A stretch of 64,000 nucleotides of DNA, from contig NZ_AJVC01000006.1 of assembly GCF_000261365.1 (NCBI RefSeq), forward strand, positions 310,001 through 374,000, in the 5' to 3' direction. This document shows positions 53,421 to 63,313 of the stretch, piece after piece; the stretch's first letter is position 1, and every line of letters starts with the position of its first letter. The translations under genes were made by a program, and so were the position numbers. The notes under the pieces are model-generated. The model was not told where the DNA came from and ran no database searches. It saw nothing but the letters and a program-made list of their open reading frames with translations. Source of the DNA: Herbaspirillum sp. GW103. Its GTDB lineage: Bacteria; Pseudomonadota; Gammaproteobacteria; Burkholderiales; Burkholderiaceae_D.

Positions 53421-55775
53421 TTATTGCAGAGTGAACGAAGCCGTCTTCACCTCCTTGGAATCCAGCCCGATCTGCACCTGGAATTCACCCGGCTCGGCCA
53501 CGTATTCCAGCTTGGCGTTGTAGAAGGACAGTGCCTTGCGGTCGATACTGAACTGCACCTCTTGCTCTTCACCCGGCTGCAACATCAGCTTGCGGAAATC
53601 CTTCAGTTCCTTGACCGGACGCACCACCGAGGCCGCCACATCGCGGATGTACAGCTGCACCACGGTGGCGCCGGCGCGGCGGCCCACGTTCTTGACCGTC
53701 ACGCTGGCCAGCACCTGGCCGTCAGCGCTCATGGCGGCCTGCGACAGATGCACGTCCGAGAGCTTGAACTCGGTATAGCTCAAGCCGTATCCGAACGGAT
53801 ACAACGGGCCATTGGGCTCATCGAAGTACTGCGAGGTGTAATTGCCCGGCTTGCCTTCGGTGTAGGGACGGCCCACGCGCGGATGGTTGTAGTAGCTCGG
53901 GATCTGGCCCACCGAACGCGGGAAGGTGATGGGCAGCTTGCCCGAAGGATTGACGTCGCCGAAGAGGATATCGGCAATCGCATTGCCGCCCTCGGTTCCG
54001 GTGTACCAGGTCTCCAGGATGGCCGAGGCGTTCTCGCGCGCCCAATTGAGATCCAGCGGACGGCCATTCATCAGCACCAGCACCAGCGGCTTGCCGGTGG
54101 CTTTGAGGGCCGTGAGCAGATCCTGCTGGCTCTGCGGCAGCGACAGTGAGGTACGGCTGGAGGATTCATGCGACATGCCGCGCGACTCGCCCACGGCGGC
54201 CACGATGACATCGGCATCGCGTGCGGCCTTGAGGGCCTCATCGATCATGGCCTTGGGGCTGCGCTTGTCCTGGATCACTTCCGGATCATCCCAGTTCAGG
54301 AAGTTGAGGTAGTCGACGATGTGCTTGTCTTCGGTGATGTTGGCCCCGCGTGCGTAAAGCAGCTTGCCCTGCCCGCCCAGCGCATTCTGCAGCCCCTGGC
54401 GCAGGGTGATGGTCTGCCTGGCCTGGCCGGCTGCAGACCAGCTGCCCAGCATGTCGATGTGGGAATCGGCCAGCGGACCGACCAGGGCGATGCGCGCAGT
54501 CTTCTTCAGCGGCAGCGCGGCATGGCGGTTCTCCAGCAGCACCATGGACTGCTGCGCGACTTCGCGCGCATCGCGACGATGCAGGCGGCGCTCGGCATGG
54601 ACGTCCGGCGGATCATCGGCGGCGCGGCCGATGCGGATATACGGGTCCTTGAACAGGCCAAGATCGTACTTGGCACCGAGGATGTCGCGCACGGCATTGT
54701 CCAGCTCCTGCTGCGGCACCTTGCCCGAGCGCACCAGCGCCGGCAGTTGCTTGATGTAGACCTGGTCGGCCATGCTCATGTCGGTACCGGCCTTCATCGC
54801 CAGGCGTGCCGCTTGGGCATCGTCCTGCGCCACACCGTGGTTGACCAGTTCGGTGATGGCTCCGTGGTCCGACACCGTCAGCCCCTTGAATCCCCAATCC
54901 CGGCGCAACAGGTCCTGCAGCAGCCAGGTATTGGAGGTGGCCGGTGTCCCGTTGATGGAGTTGAGCGCCACCATCACCGCGCCCGCGCCGGCATCGATGG
55001 CGGCACGGTAAGGCGGCAGATAGTCGTTGTACATGCGCTGCGGGTCCATGTTGACGACGTTGTAGTCGCGTCCGCCCTCGACTGCACCGTACAGCGCAAA
55101 ATGCTTCACACTGGCCATGAGGCGATTGGCGGCGATGGGCTTGGTATCGCCTTGCAGGGCGCGCACCGAGACCTCGGCAATGCGCGAGACCAGGTAAGGA
55201 TCTTCACCAAAGCCCTCAGACGTGCGCCCCCAGCGCGGATCGCGGCTGATGTCGACCATCGGGGCGAAGGTCATGTCGATGCTGTCGGCCGCGGCTTCTT
55301 CGGCGGAGATGCGCATGGCGCGGCCGACCAGGTCCATGTCCCAGCTGGAGGCCAGGCCCAGGCCGATGGGGAAGGTGGTGCGATGGCCGTGGATGACGTC
55401 ATAGGCGAAGAACATCGGGATCTTCAGCCGTGAACGCATCGCGCCCTCCTGCAGCGGACGATTCTCGGGCCGGGTGATGGAGTTGAAGGTGCCGCCGACA
55501 CGGCCGGCGGCCAGTTCCTCGATCAGCTTCTTGGCGGGCATGTCCGGACCGATGCTGATGAGGCGCAGCTGGCCGATCTTTTCTTCCAGCGTCATCTGAC
55601 GCAGCAGGTCATTGATGAAGGCGGTCTTGTCGCCGAGCAAGGCCGGATTGGCTTGCGCATGCGCGGCCGTGCCGGTGAGCGCGGCGCCGCAGGCCAGCGC
55701 GCACAAGGTCATGACCAGGGCCAGGCGGGGACGACGCGGGGACGCGGCGTGCCGCTCGGTAAGCTTGTGGGACAC
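53421..55775 (-). CDS. bglX: Periplasmic beta-glucosidase, GH3 family
   Basis: A 784-residue GH3 enzyme with a Sec signal peptide (cleavage near AHA, residue 40). The catalytic domain has MTFAPMVDISRDPRWGRTSE and GFGEDPYLVSRI, and the nucleophile Asp303 in GFKGLTVSDHGAI. The second domain (VGESRGMSHESSSRTSLSLP) and the fibronectin III-like end (PLYPFGYGLSYTEFKLSDVH) match BglX. It removes glucose from beta-linked oligosaccharides in the periplasm. Its neighbour opgG, divergent across 231 bases, makes or trims periplasmic glucans, so the two may act on the same polymer. Confidence 0.93.
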   Translation of the reverse strand: MSHKLTERHAASPRRPRLALVMTLCALACGAALTGTAAHAQANPALLGDKTAFINDLLRQMTLEEKIGQLRLISIGPDMPAKKLIEELAAGRVGGTFNSITRPENRPLQEGAMRSRLKIPMFFAYDVIHGHRTTFPIGLGLASSWDMDLVGRAMRISAEEAAADSIDMTFAPMVDISRDPRWGRTSEGFGEDPYLVSRIAEVSVRALQGDTKPIAANRLMASVKHFALYGAVEGGRDYNVVNMDPQRMYNDYLPPYRAAIDAGAGAVMVALNSINGTPATSNTWLLQDLLRRDWGFKGLTVSDHGAITELVNHGVAQDDAQAARLAMKAGTDMSMADQVYIKQLPALVRSGKVPQQELDNAVRDILGAKYDLGLFKDPYIRIGRAADDPPDVHAERRLHRRDAREVAQQSMVLLENRHAALPLKKTARIALVGPLADSHIDMLGSWSAAGQARQTITLRQGLQNALGGQGKLLYARGANITEDKHIVDYLNFLNWDDPEVIQDKRSPKAMIDEALKAARDADVIVAAVGESRGMSHESSSRTSLSLPQSQQDLLTALKATGKPLVLVLMNGRPLDLNWARENASAILETWYTGTEGGNAIADILFGDVNPSGKLPITFPRSVGQIPSYYNHPRVGRPYTEGKPGNYTSQYFDEPNGPLYPFGYGLSYTEFKLSDVHLSQAAMSADGQVLASVTVKNVGRRAGATVVQLYIRDVAASVVRPVKELKDFRKLMLQPGEEQEVQFSIDRKALSFYNAKLEYVAEPGEFQVQIGLDSKEVKTASFTLQ

Positions 55776-56006
55776 GGGTTTCCTCTCTCTTTTTTAAACT
55801 TTGGCGGCGCTCTGCCCTCTACTGTGTGACCTGCACAAGCGGGACAGCGGCCGGGCGGCGGGAGCATTTATTGCTTGCGTTCTTTGATGCGTCGCCAGCC
55901 AGACGGTTCGCTATATTATTCTGTTTTGATGCCTGCCGGACGCGCAGGCACACAGCGGCGCGGCTGGCCAACATGCCCGCGCGCCGCTTCTTTGTGGAGA
56001 AATACA
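55776..56006. promoter_or_regulatory. Divergent bglX/opgG promoter region
   Basis: 231 bases. TATATTATT near 55912-55920 on the plus strand could be the -10 of opgG, but no matching -35 is obvious. Shared control of the two periplasmic glucan genes is plausible from the arrangement. Confidence 0.35.
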
Positions 56007-57590
56007 TTGATCAGACATGGATTGAAATGGCCCCTGCTGCAGGGGCTGGTGTTGTCGGCAAGCCTGCTGGCTGCCTCGGTGCAGGCACAGAGCGCGCAAG
56101 GCTTCGACCTCAACCAGGCCGTGGCCCGCGCCCAGGCACTGGCCGCCAAACCCTACCAGAAGCCGGTGAGCAATCTCTCGCCGACGTTTGCGGCGATGCA
56201 GTTCGCCGATTACATGAAGATCCAGCCCAAGAGCGACAAGTTCGAATGGCGCAACCAGCCTACCCCCTTCAAGCTGGCCTTCTATCATCAGGGCATGCAG
56301 TTCAACTCGCCGGTGGCGATCCACGAAATCGTCGATGGCCGCGTACAGGATGTGGGCTACAGCACCGACCGCTTCAACTTCGGTGACCTCAATCTGGCCA
56401 AGAGCAGCACCGCCCATCTGGGTTATGCCGGCTTCCGGGTGGTCTATCCGCTCAACCGCGATGACAAGGAAGACGAGGTCATGAGCGTGCTGGGCGCCAG
56501 CTATTTCCGCGTCATCGGCAAGGGTCAGGTCTATGGCCTCTCGGCACGCGGACTGGCGATCGATACGGCCATGTTGAGCGGTGAGGAATTCCCCCGCTTC
56601 ACCGAATTCTGGATCCAGCGTCCTGCCCCCGGCGACAAGCAGCTGACCTTCTATGCACTGCTGGATTCACCGCGCGCTACCGGCGCCTACAAGTTCACGC
56701 TCACGCCGGGCAAGGATGCCCTGCTCGATGTGCAGGCACGCGTGTTCCTGCGCGCCGACGTGGGCCGCCTGGGCATTGCACCGCTGACCAGCATGTTCCT
56801 CTTCGGTCCCAACCAGCAATCCTCGCGGCGCAACTTCCGTCCGGCCATCCATGATTCCAATGGCCTGGCGATCCATACCGGCAATGGTGAATGGCTGTGG
56901 CGACCGCTGAACGATCCGCAGAACGTGGAAGTGAGTTCCTTCGAGGTCAGCCATCCGCGCGGCTTCGGGCTGTTGCAGCGGGGCCGCGATTTCGCCTCCT
57001 ATGAAGACCTCAAGGATCGCTACGACCTGCGTCCCTCGGCCTGGATCGAGCCCAAGGGTGACTGGGGCCGTGGTGCCGTGCAACTGGTGGAGATCCCCAC
57101 CGCTGACGAGACCAACGACAACATCGTGGCCTACTGGCTGCCTGCGCAACTGCCGCCGCGCGGCACGCCGCTGGCCTATGACTACCGCATCCACTGGACC
57201 ATGGATGAACCGGCCATCCTCAACAATGAAGTGGGCTGGGTCAAGCAGACCTTCCATACCGATGGCGAACTCACGCAGGCCAACCTGATCCGCGCCTTCG
57301 ATGGCACCACGGCCCTGCTGGTGGATTTCACCGGCGGACCACTGGGCTCGCTGCCCGCCGGGACGACGGTTCAGCCGCAGGTGAACGTTTCCAACAATGG
57401 CGAGCTGATCGATGCCCAGCTGCAGCCCAATCCGGCCATCAATGGCTGGCGGCTGACGCTGCGGGTGAAGATTCGTAACGTTGCGCAAGCCGTGGAATTG
57501 CGCGCGGCGCTCACGGCCAATGGCAAGCCCTTGACCGAGACCTGGAGTTATCAGCTGCCGCCGCGTTCGGATGTGCAGCGGACTTTCTGA
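56007..57590 (+). CDS. opgG: Periplasmic glucan protein OpgG/MdoG
   Basis: A 527-residue periplasmic protein. The likely start is TTG at 56007, seven bases after GGAG and directly before a signal peptide (RHGLKWPLLQGLVLSASLLA, cleavage near VQAQ); upstream in-frame ATGs give no signal peptide. Family landmarks are QFADYMKIQPKSDKFEWRNQ, FYHQGMQFNSPVAIHEIVDG, YFRVIGKGQVYGLSARGLAI and EIPTADETNDNIVAYWLPAQ. OpgG acts in osmoregulated periplasmic glucan synthesis, and recent work on E. coli homologues found beta-1,2-glucanase activity. The usual partner opgH is absent here; BglX is divergent. Confidence 0.9.
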   Translation: MIRHGLKWPLLQGLVLSASLLAASVQAQSAQGFDLNQAVARAQALAAKPYQKPVSNLSPTFAAMQFADYMKIQPKSDKFEWRNQPTPFKLAFYHQGMQFNSPVAIHEIVDGRVQDVGYSTDRFNFGDLNLAKSSTAHLGYAGFRVVYPLNRDDKEDEVMSVLGASYFRVIGKGQVYGLSARGLAIDTAMLSGEEFPRFTEFWIQRPAPGDKQLTFYALLDSPRATGAYKFTLTPGKDALLDVQARVFLRADVGRLGIAPLTSMFLFGPNQQSSRRNFRPAIHDSNGLAIHTGNGEWLWRPLNDPQNVEVSSFEVSHPRGFGLLQRGRDFASYEDLKDRYDLRPSAWIEPKGDWGRGAVQLVEIPTADETNDNIVAYWLPAQLPPRGTPLAYDYRIHWTMDEPAILNNEVGWVKQTFHTDGELTQANLIRAFDGTTALLVDFTGGPLGSLPAGTTVQPQVNVSNNGELIDAQLQPNPAINGWRLTLRVKIRNVAQAVELRAALTANGKPLTETWSYQLPPRSDVQRTF

Positions 57591-57618
57591 TATTTCGGAA
57601 ATTATTTATATCAATAAA

Positions 57619-57648
57619 AATGGGCTGCTCCGAATCGGGCAGCCCATT
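57619..57648. terminator. Bidirectional terminator
   Basis: AATGGGCTGC (57619-57628) pairs with GCAGCCCATT (57639-57648) and is flanked by A- and T-tracts. It lies between the convergent opgG and parB. Confidence 0.9.
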
Positions 57649-57674
57649 TTGTTTGGTGCATCCTGCCGGCGCGA

Positions 57675-58586
57675 TCAGCTCTCCACCGACTCCCCGCGCA
57701 GACGCACGATCACGCCATCGAGGGCATCGAGGTCGTTGAAGTTGATGATGAGCTGGCCCTTGTTGCGGGCACCGGTCTTGATGCTGACCTGGGTGGCCAG
57801 CAGGTCCGAGAGTTCTTCTTCCAGGCGTGCGATATCGCGAGACTTGTCCTTGGCTTCGCGCGGCTTGGCGGCCTGCTCGGCGCTGGCGCGGGTGACCAGT
57901 TTCTCGGCATCGCGTACCGACATGCGCTTGGCCACGATCTGGTTGGCCAGCTGGATCTGCGTTGCCGAATCGACGGCCAGCAGCGCACGGGCGTGGCCCA
58001 TGTCGATGTCACCGGCCATGAGCATGGTCTGCACCGGCTTGGCCAGGTTCAACAGGCGCAGCAGGTTGGAGACCGCACTGCGCGAGCGCCCCACGGCCAA
58101 CGCGGCCTGCTCGTGCGTGAAGGCGAAATCGGTAATGAGGCGATGGATGCCCTGGGCTTCTTCCAGGGGATTCAAATCCTCGCGCTGCATGTTTTCGATC
58201 AGGGCCATGGCGGCCGTGGTCTGGTCATCCACGTTCTTGACCAGCACCGGCACCTCGGTCAGCCCGGCGATCTTGGCCGCGCGGAAGCGGCGTTCACCGG
58301 CGATGATCTCGTAGGTATCGCGACCGTTCTTCTGGCCGATGGCGCGGATCAGGATGGGTTGCAGCAGGCCCTGTTCCTTGATCGAGGCAGCCAGCTCGTT
58401 GAGCGCGCCTTCATCCATGCGGGTACGTGGCTGGTACTTGCCGGCCTGCAGTTCGGTGACCGCCATCACGGTGGGCAGACCCTGCGCGGCCTGCGCCTGG
58501 ACTTCTTCGGTGATGTCGGAGGATCCGCCCAGGAGCGCGTCCAGTCCGCGTCCCAGACCCTTGGATTTTTTCGGTAAAGTTGCCAT
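57675..58586 (-). CDS. parB: Chromosome partition protein ParB
   Basis: A 303-residue parS-binding CTPase. It begins MATLPKKSKGLGRGLDALLG, the ParA-interacting tail. The nucleotide-binding box is GERRFRAAKIAGLTEVPVLV and ENMQREDLNPLEEAQGIHRL, and the HTH is EQAALAVGRSRSAVSNLLRL. The C-terminal dimerisation domain ends at DGVIVRLRGES. It binds parS and spreads to load condensin and to move origins with ParA. The parS sites lie 5 kb away beyond mnmG. It is co-transcribed with parA 41 bases upstream. Confidence 0.96.
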   Translation of the reverse strand: MATLPKKSKGLGRGLDALLGGSSDITEEVQAQAAQGLPTVMAVTELQAGKYQPRTRMDEGALNELAASIKEQGLLQPILIRAIGQKNGRDTYEIIAGERRFRAAKIAGLTEVPVLVKNVDDQTTAAMALIENMQREDLNPLEEAQGIHRLITDFAFTHEQAALAVGRSRSAVSNLLRLLNLAKPVQTMLMAGDIDMGHARALLAVDSATQIQLANQIVAKRMSVRDAEKLVTRASAEQAAKPREAKDKSRDIARLEEELSDLLATQVSIKTGARNKGQLIINFNDLDALDGVIVRLRGESVES

Positions 58587-58627
58587 GCGATTGCCTGATG
58601 AAAAACGATGCGTAATGACGGGGCCGG

Positions 58628-59398
58628 TTATAGCGTCTTGATGCGCTCGACCATTTCCGCGCCGAATGCGATATAAGCCTGCGCGCCCTTGGACAGCGGA
58701 TCGAAGGTCACGCCCGGCAGACCATACGAGGGCGCTTCGGCCAGCCGCACGTTGCGCGGGATGACGGTCTTGAAGACCTTGTCGCCGAAGTGCTGTTCCA
58801 GCTGGTCCGAGACCTGCTGCGACAGTGTCATGCGCGGATCGAACATCACGCGCAACAGACCAATGACCTTCAGTTCCGGGTTCAGCTTGGCGTGCACCTT
58901 CTTGATGGTGTTGACCAGGTCCGACAGCCCCTCCAATGCGTAGTACTCACACTGCATCGGAATGATGACGCCATGCGCCGAGCACAGCCCGTTCAAGGTC
59001 AGCATGGACAGTGCGGGCGGGCAATCGATGAGGATGAAGTCATAGTCCTCGGCAACCTGGGCGAAGGCCATCTTCAGGCGCGCCTCGCGCTGCTCCAGCT
59101 CGACCATTTCCACTTCGGCGCCGGCCAGTTCGCGATTGGCGGGCAACACGTCGAAGCCCCCGGCTTCGGAACGCTTGCGCACGGCACGGATGTCGGACAT
59201 GCCCAGCAGCACTTCATAGATCGAGCCTTCCAGGGTCGCCTTGTTCACGCCCGAACCCATGGTGGCATTGCCCTGCGGGTCGAGGTCGGCCAGCAGCACG
59301 CGCTGGTTCAGTTGCGCCAGCCCGGCAGCGAGATTGACCGCAGTAGTGGTCTTGCCTACGCCACCTTTCTGGTTGGCGACACAAAATATTTTTGCCAT
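58628..59398 (-). CDS. parA: Chromosome partition ATPase ParA
   Basis: A 256-residue Walker-type ATPase (Soj group). The deviant Walker A is KGGVGKTT (NQKGGVGKTTTAVNLAAGLA), the A' region is VLLADLDPQGNATMGSGV and Walker B DFILIDCPPALSMLTLNGLC. There is no N-terminal HTH, so it is the chromosomal type Ia-lacking form. It works with ParB to segregate the origin region. In the order mnmG-rsmG-parA-parB typical of betaproteobacteria, a lipocalin and a LysE-family gene are interposed between rsmG and parA. Confidence 0.96.
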   Translation of the reverse strand: MAKIFCVANQKGGVGKTTTAVNLAAGLAQLNQRVLLADLDPQGNATMGSGVNKATLEGSIYEVLLGMSDIRAVRKRSEAGGFDVLPANRELAGAEVEMVELEQREARLKMAFAQVAEDYDFILIDCPPALSMLTLNGLCSAHGVIIPMQCEYYALEGLSDLVNTIKKVHAKLNPELKVIGLLRVMFDPRMTLSQQVSDQLEQHFGDKVFKTVIPRNVRLAEAPSYGLPGVTFDPLSKGAQAYIAFGAEMVERIKTL

Positions 59399-59416
59399 AT
59401 CGTTGTTATGTGAGCG

Positions 59417-60049
59417 TTATTGCGTGGTCAACTTGATGCCGAAACCGATCAGGAAAATACCTGCCGCGCGAGAAGCCAGCTTGGCGATGGTGCGATTGCG
59501 GGCCATGCGGCGCGCGGCGGCATTGCCGACGATGACCAGGAAGCTGCCATACAGGAAGGTGCAACTGCTGATGACTGCGCCCATCGTGAAGAAGGTCAGC
59601 GCGCCTTGCTGCGTGGCCGGATCCAGGAACAGCGGGAAGAAGGCCATGTAGAACACGATGGCTTTCGGGTTGAACAAGGTCACCAAAAAGCCGCGCCGGA
59701 AGTCTGCGGCATTGGAAAAGGGTACGACTGTACCACCGCCCTCGCCTCTTGCAAACAGGAGACGTCCGCCCAGGTAGGCCAGATAGGCCGCGCCCAGGTA
59801 TTGCAGGCCGTGGAACAGCAAGGGATTGGCATGCAGCAAGGCGGCTACGCCAGCCGCGGCCAGGAACATCAGCACGATGTCGCCCAGCATGATGCCCGCC
59901 TGCGCCATGAAGCCGCCGCGCAAGCCGCCCTTGGCCGCGCAGGTGAGCATGCAGAAGGTACCGGGACCGGGCAGGAGCAGGAACACCATGGTGGCGGCGA
60001 TCAGTTGCCAGATATCGGTGATGCCGAGGGAATGAAAGATCGCCTGCAT
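59417..60049 (-). CDS. LysE/RhtB-family exporter
   Basis: A 210-residue inner-membrane protein with about six hydrophobic segments. The RhtB-type hallmark FLLLPGPGTFCMLTCAAKGG is at the N-terminus, followed by GFMAQAGIMLGDIVLMFLAA and LVTLFNPKAIVFYMAFFPLF. AAGGAGA precedes the start. It exports an amino acid or similar metabolite, not identifiable here. It lies in the same direction as parA with 18 bases between, so it may be transcribed with the partition genes. Confidence 0.9.
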   Translation of the reverse strand: MQAIFHSLGITDIWQLIAATMVFLLLPGPGTFCMLTCAAKGGLRGGFMAQAGIMLGDIVLMFLAAAGVAALLHANPLLFHGLQYLGAAYLAYLGGRLLFARGEGGGTVVPFSNAADFRRGFLVTLFNPKAIVFYMAFFPLFLDPATQQGALTFFTMGAVISSCTFLYGSFLVIVGNAAARRMARNRTIAKLASRAAGIFLIGFGIKLTTQ

Positions 60050-60118
60050 GGTGGGTCTCCTTGAATGTGCGCGGCCCGGGTTGCTGCCCGGGCCGCTGGC
60101 CTGATCTCAGGTGCCGTA

Positions 60119-60670
60119 TTACGGTTTGCTCTTGACCACCCGCGCGGTATCGAAACCTTGCTTGGTGGCGTTGTTGAGGGCGTTCTCGTATTGCTCGTCG
60201 CTGATGGTGGGCGTGCGCGAGAGAATCCACAGGTATTCGCGCGAGGGGCTGCCCACGGTGGCCAGGGTGTATTGATCGTCCAGGTCCATGATCCAGTAGT
60301 CGCCCCACACCATCGGGATCCAGGACAGCCAGGCCGGCGCAAAGCGCACTTCCAGCTTGCTGTTGTTGCTGCCCGGGACCACCCGCGCCACGCCCTTGGC
60401 TTCATCGATGCCGTCGGCCGTCTTGCAGCGGTTGACGACATCGATCATGCCATCATCGCGCGCGGAATACTCTGCGCTGGTGCCGGAAATGCACTTTTTC
60501 TGGAAGCTGTTGGGAATCTTGGCGATTTCGTACCACTTGCCGGCGTAACGCTTGAGGTCCACCGAAGCTACCGTCTTGACCTCCTGGGCATGGACGCAAG
60601 CCATGCCCAGCGCGCCATAGGCTGCCATCGAGACCATGGTGGCCACCAGGGCCCGTTTCAGTTTGTTCAT
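60119..60670 (-). CDS. blc: Bacterial lipocalin
   Basis: A 183-residue lipocalin. After a signal peptide the first structural motif is YAGKWYEIAKIPNSFQ, followed by GTSAEYSARDDGMIDVVNRC, WIPMVWGDYWIMDLDDQYTL and EYLWILSRTPTISD. A classic lipobox is missing (GMAC, then VHAQ), so the protein is probably soluble in the periplasm and not lipid-anchored like E. coli Blc. Blc proteins bind lysophospholipids or fatty acids. The ATG overlaps the rsmG stop by one base, indicating coupling. Confidence 0.9.
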   Translation of the reverse strand: MNKLKRALVATMVSMAAYGALGMACVHAQEVKTVASVDLKRYAGKWYEIAKIPNSFQKKCISGTSAEYSARDDGMIDVVNRCKTADGIDEAKGVARVVPGSNNSKLEVRFAPAWLSWIPMVWGDYWIMDLDDQYTLATVGSPSREYLWILSRTPTISDEQYENALNNATKQGFDTARVVKSKP

Positions 60671-61332
60671 CAGGTCGTTCTTTCCATGAAGATGAGATGC
60701 CGTTCAGCATCCAGGCCCGGTACCTGCAGGGGCTGCACCTGGCGCACTGTCCACCCCGCCGGCAACCGGTCGATTTCCTCTTGCGGCAGCACACCCTTGA
60801 GGGCGATGTACTGACCACCTTGTTGCAGGAGATGATTCGACCACGTCACGAAGTCCTTGAGTTCCGCAAACGCGCGCGACGTGATGACATCGTATTGTTG
60901 CTCGACAGGCAACTGCTCCACACGGGCATGCAGCACCGTGACATTGCTCAAATGCAATTGCGCCTTGACCTGGTTGAGGAAGGCGGTTTTCTTCTGCACG
61001 GTGTCGACCAGGGTGATCTGCATCTGCGGTTGCGCCTCGGCGGCCCAGATGGCCAACACGATGCCCGGCAGGCCGCCGCCCGCGCCCACGTCCAGCACGC
61101 GTCGGGCGCCGGCAAAGGCCGACATCGCCGACAGGGAATCCAGCAGATGATGCGTGACCATCTGCGCCGGGTCGCGCAAGGCAGTCAGGTTGTAGACCTT
61201 GTTCCACTTGGCCAGCAGGGCCTGGTATGCCATGAGCTTGTCGATCTGGGCATCGGAAAGCGTCAGGCCCATGGCCTGGGCGCCTTCCTTCAGGGTATGG
61301 GTCAAAAGGTTCAGGTCTGCAGTGTTGCTCAT
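60670..61332 (-). CDS. rsmG: 16S rRNA (guanine527-N7)-methyltransferase
   Basis: Methylates G527 of 16S rRNA. The 220-residue protein has the RsmG patterns: KWNKVYNLTALRDPAQMVTH, HLLDSLSAMSAFAGARRVLD and VGAGGGLPGIVLAIWAAEAQ for SAM binding, then VDTVQKKTAFLNQVKAQL and TSRAFAELKDFVTWSNHLLQ. It lies 52 bases after mnmG in the same direction and overlaps blc by one base. Confidence 0.96.
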   Translation of the reverse strand: MSNTADLNLLTHTLKEGAQAMGLTLSDAQIDKLMAYQALLAKWNKVYNLTALRDPAQMVTHHLLDSLSAMSAFAGARRVLDVGAGGGLPGIVLAIWAAEAQPQMQITLVDTVQKKTAFLNQVKAQLHLSNVTVLHARVEQLPVEQQYDVITSRAFAELKDFVTWSNHLLQQGGQYIALKGVLPQEEIDRLPAGWTVRQVQPLQVPGLDAERHLIFMERTT

Positions 61333-61384
61333 GCGTGATGCCTTGGGTTGGATCTGGTTCGAGGGCGATGCCTGGTATTTTTCT

Positions 61385-63313
61385 TCACGCTGCCTGGTTG
61401 TCGGCGCCGCTCGGCTGTTTCAGGCCACCCTTCTTCAGGTGCACCAGCAGCAGCGACAGCGCCGCAGGCGTCACGCCGGAAATGCGCGAGGCCTGGCCCA
61501 GGGTTTCCGGACGATGCTTGTTGAGCTTCTGGCGCACTTCGATGGACAGTGCCTTCACATCCATGTAATCGAGCTCAGCCGGCAGCTTCAGGTTCTCATT
61601 GTGATCCTGGCGGCTGATCTCGTTGGCCTGGCGGGCAATGTAACCGGCGTACTTGACCTGGATCTCGACTTGTTCGCGCACCGGACCTTCTTCGATGCCG
61701 GGGCCGGCCAGGGCTTGACCCTCGGTGCCGGTCAGGCCCATCAGACTATCGTAGGTCACGTTGGGACGGCGCAGCAGGTCCAGCAGGTTGTATTCGCGCT
61801 CGATGGCCTTGCCCAGCACACGCTCGGCTTCGACGGCCGCCAGGATGCGCGGGTTGACCCAGGTCGACTTGAGGCGTTCCATTTCACGTGAAACAGCTTC
61901 GCGCTTCTTGTCGAAGGCTTCCCATTGCGCATCGCCGACGCAGCCGAGTTCGCGGCCGATTTCGGTCAGGCGCAGGTCGGCATTGTCTTCGCGCAGAGAG
62001 AGGCGATACTCGGCGCGGCTGGTGAACATGCGGTACGGTTCCTGCACGCCCTGGGTCACCAGATCGTCGACCAGCACACCGAGGTAGGCTTCATCACGAC
62101 GCGGGGTCCAGGCTTCACGGCCCTGGGTCTGCAGCGCGGCGTTGATGCCGGCCAGCATGCCCTGGGCGGCGGCTTCTTCATATCCGGTGGTGCCGTTGAT
62201 CTGGCCGGCGAAGAACAGACCCTGCACCTGGCGTGTTTCCAGCGAGGACTTCAGGCCGCGCGGGTCGTAGTAGTCATATTCGATGGCATAGCCCGGACGC
62301 AGGATGTGGGCGTTTTCCATGCCCTTCATCGAGCGCACCAGTTCCAGTTGCACATCGAAAGGCAGGCTGGTGGAAATGCCGTTGGGATAGAACTCGTGGG
62401 TGGTCAGGCCCTCGGGTTCCAGGTAGATCTGGTGCGAATCCTTGCCGGCGAAACGATGGATCTTGTCCTCGATGGAAGGGCAGTAACGCGGGCCCACGCC
62501 TTCGATGACGCCGGTGTACATGGGGCTGCGATCCAGTCCGCCGCGGATGATGTCGTGGGTGCGGCTGTTGGTATGGGTGATCCAGCACGGCATCTGACGC
62601 GGGTGCATGGCGGCATCGCCCATGACGGAGAACACCGGTACCGGGTCCAGGTCGCCGGGCTGTTCTTCCAGGATCGCCAGGTTGATGGTACGGCCATCGA
62701 TGCGCGGCGGCGTACCCGTCTTCAGCCGGCCTTGCGGCAGCTTCAATTCCTTCAGGCGCGCCGACAGCGACACCGCAGGCGGATCACCGGCACGGCCACC
62801 GGAATAATTGTTCAGGCCCACGTGGATCTTCCCGTCCAGGAAGGTCCCGGCAGTCAGCACCACGGCACGGCCGGCAAAGCGGATACCTGCCTGGGTGATG
62901 GCGCCCACGACGCGGTCGCCTTCCAGCATCAGGTCATCCACGGCCTGCTGGAACAGCCACAGGTTCGGCTGGTTCTCCAGGCGCGAGCGGATCGCCGCCT
63001 TGTACAGGATGCGGTCGGCCTGGGCACGGGTCGCGCGCACGGCCGGGCCCTTGGAGGAATTGAGGATACGGAACTGGATGCCCGCCTCGTCGGTGGCAAT
63101 GGCCATCGCCCCACCCATGGCATCGACTTCCTTGACCAGGTGGCCCTTGCCGATCCCGCCGATGGAGGGATTGCAGGACATCTGGCCCAGGGTTTCGATG
63201 TTGTGCGTCAGGAGCAGGGTTTTCTGGCCCATGCGTGCTGCGGCCAGTGCAGCTTCGGTGCCGGCGTGACCGCCGCCAACGACGATGACGTCAAATTGTG
63301 TGGGGAATAGCAT
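61385..63313 (-). CDS. mnmG: tRNA uridine 5-carboxymethylaminomethyl modification enzyme MnmG
   Basis: The FAD subunit of the MnmE-MnmG complex, which makes cmnm5U or nm5U at tRNA position 34. The 642-residue protein begins [20 protein letters not shown] and has the conserved [20 protein letters not shown] and [35 protein letters not shown] and [20 protein letters not shown] complete the FAD and NADH fold, and the C-terminal helical domain ([20 protein letters not shown]) contacts MnmE. MnmC, which finishes this modification, is also encoded in the window. Within the gene lies a parS-like site. Confidence 0.97.
   Translation of the reverse strand: MLFPTQFDVIVVGGGHAGTEAALAAARMGQKTLLLTHNIETLGQMSCNPSIGGIGKGHLVKEVDAMGGAMAIATDEAGIQFRILNSSKGPAVRATRAQADRILYKAAIRSRLENQPNLWLFQQAVDDLMLEGDRVVGAITQAGIRFAGRAVVLTAGTFLDGKIHVGLNNYSGGRAGDPPAVSLSARLKELKLPQGRLKTGTPPRIDGRTINLAILEEQPGDLDPVPVFSVMGDAAMHPRQMPCWITHTNSRTHDIIRGGLDRSPMYTGVIEGVGPRYCPSIEDKIHRFAGKDSHQIYLEPEGLTTHEFYPNGISTSLPFDVQLELVRSMKGMENAHILRPGYAIEYDYYDPRGLKSSLETRQVQGLFFAGQINGTTGYEEAAAQGMLAGINAALQTQGREAWTPRRDEAYLGVLVDDLVTQGVQEPYRMFTSRAEYRLSLREDNADLRLTEIGRELGCVGDAQWEAFDKKREAVSREMERLKSTWVNPRILAAVEAERVLGKAIEREYNLLDLLRRPNVTYDSLMGLTGTEGQALAGPGIEEGPVREQVEIQVKYAGYIARQANEISRQDHNENLKLPAELDYMDVKALSIEVRQKLNKHRPETLGQASRISGVTPAALSLLLVHLKKGGLKQPSGADNQAA
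61880..61895. promoter_or_regulatory. parS-like site inside mnmG
   Basis: CATTTCACGTGAAACA differs from the parS consensus TGTTTCACGTGAAACA only at the first two bases. It lies in mnmG coding sequence and may be a weaker ParB site. Confidence 0.5.
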
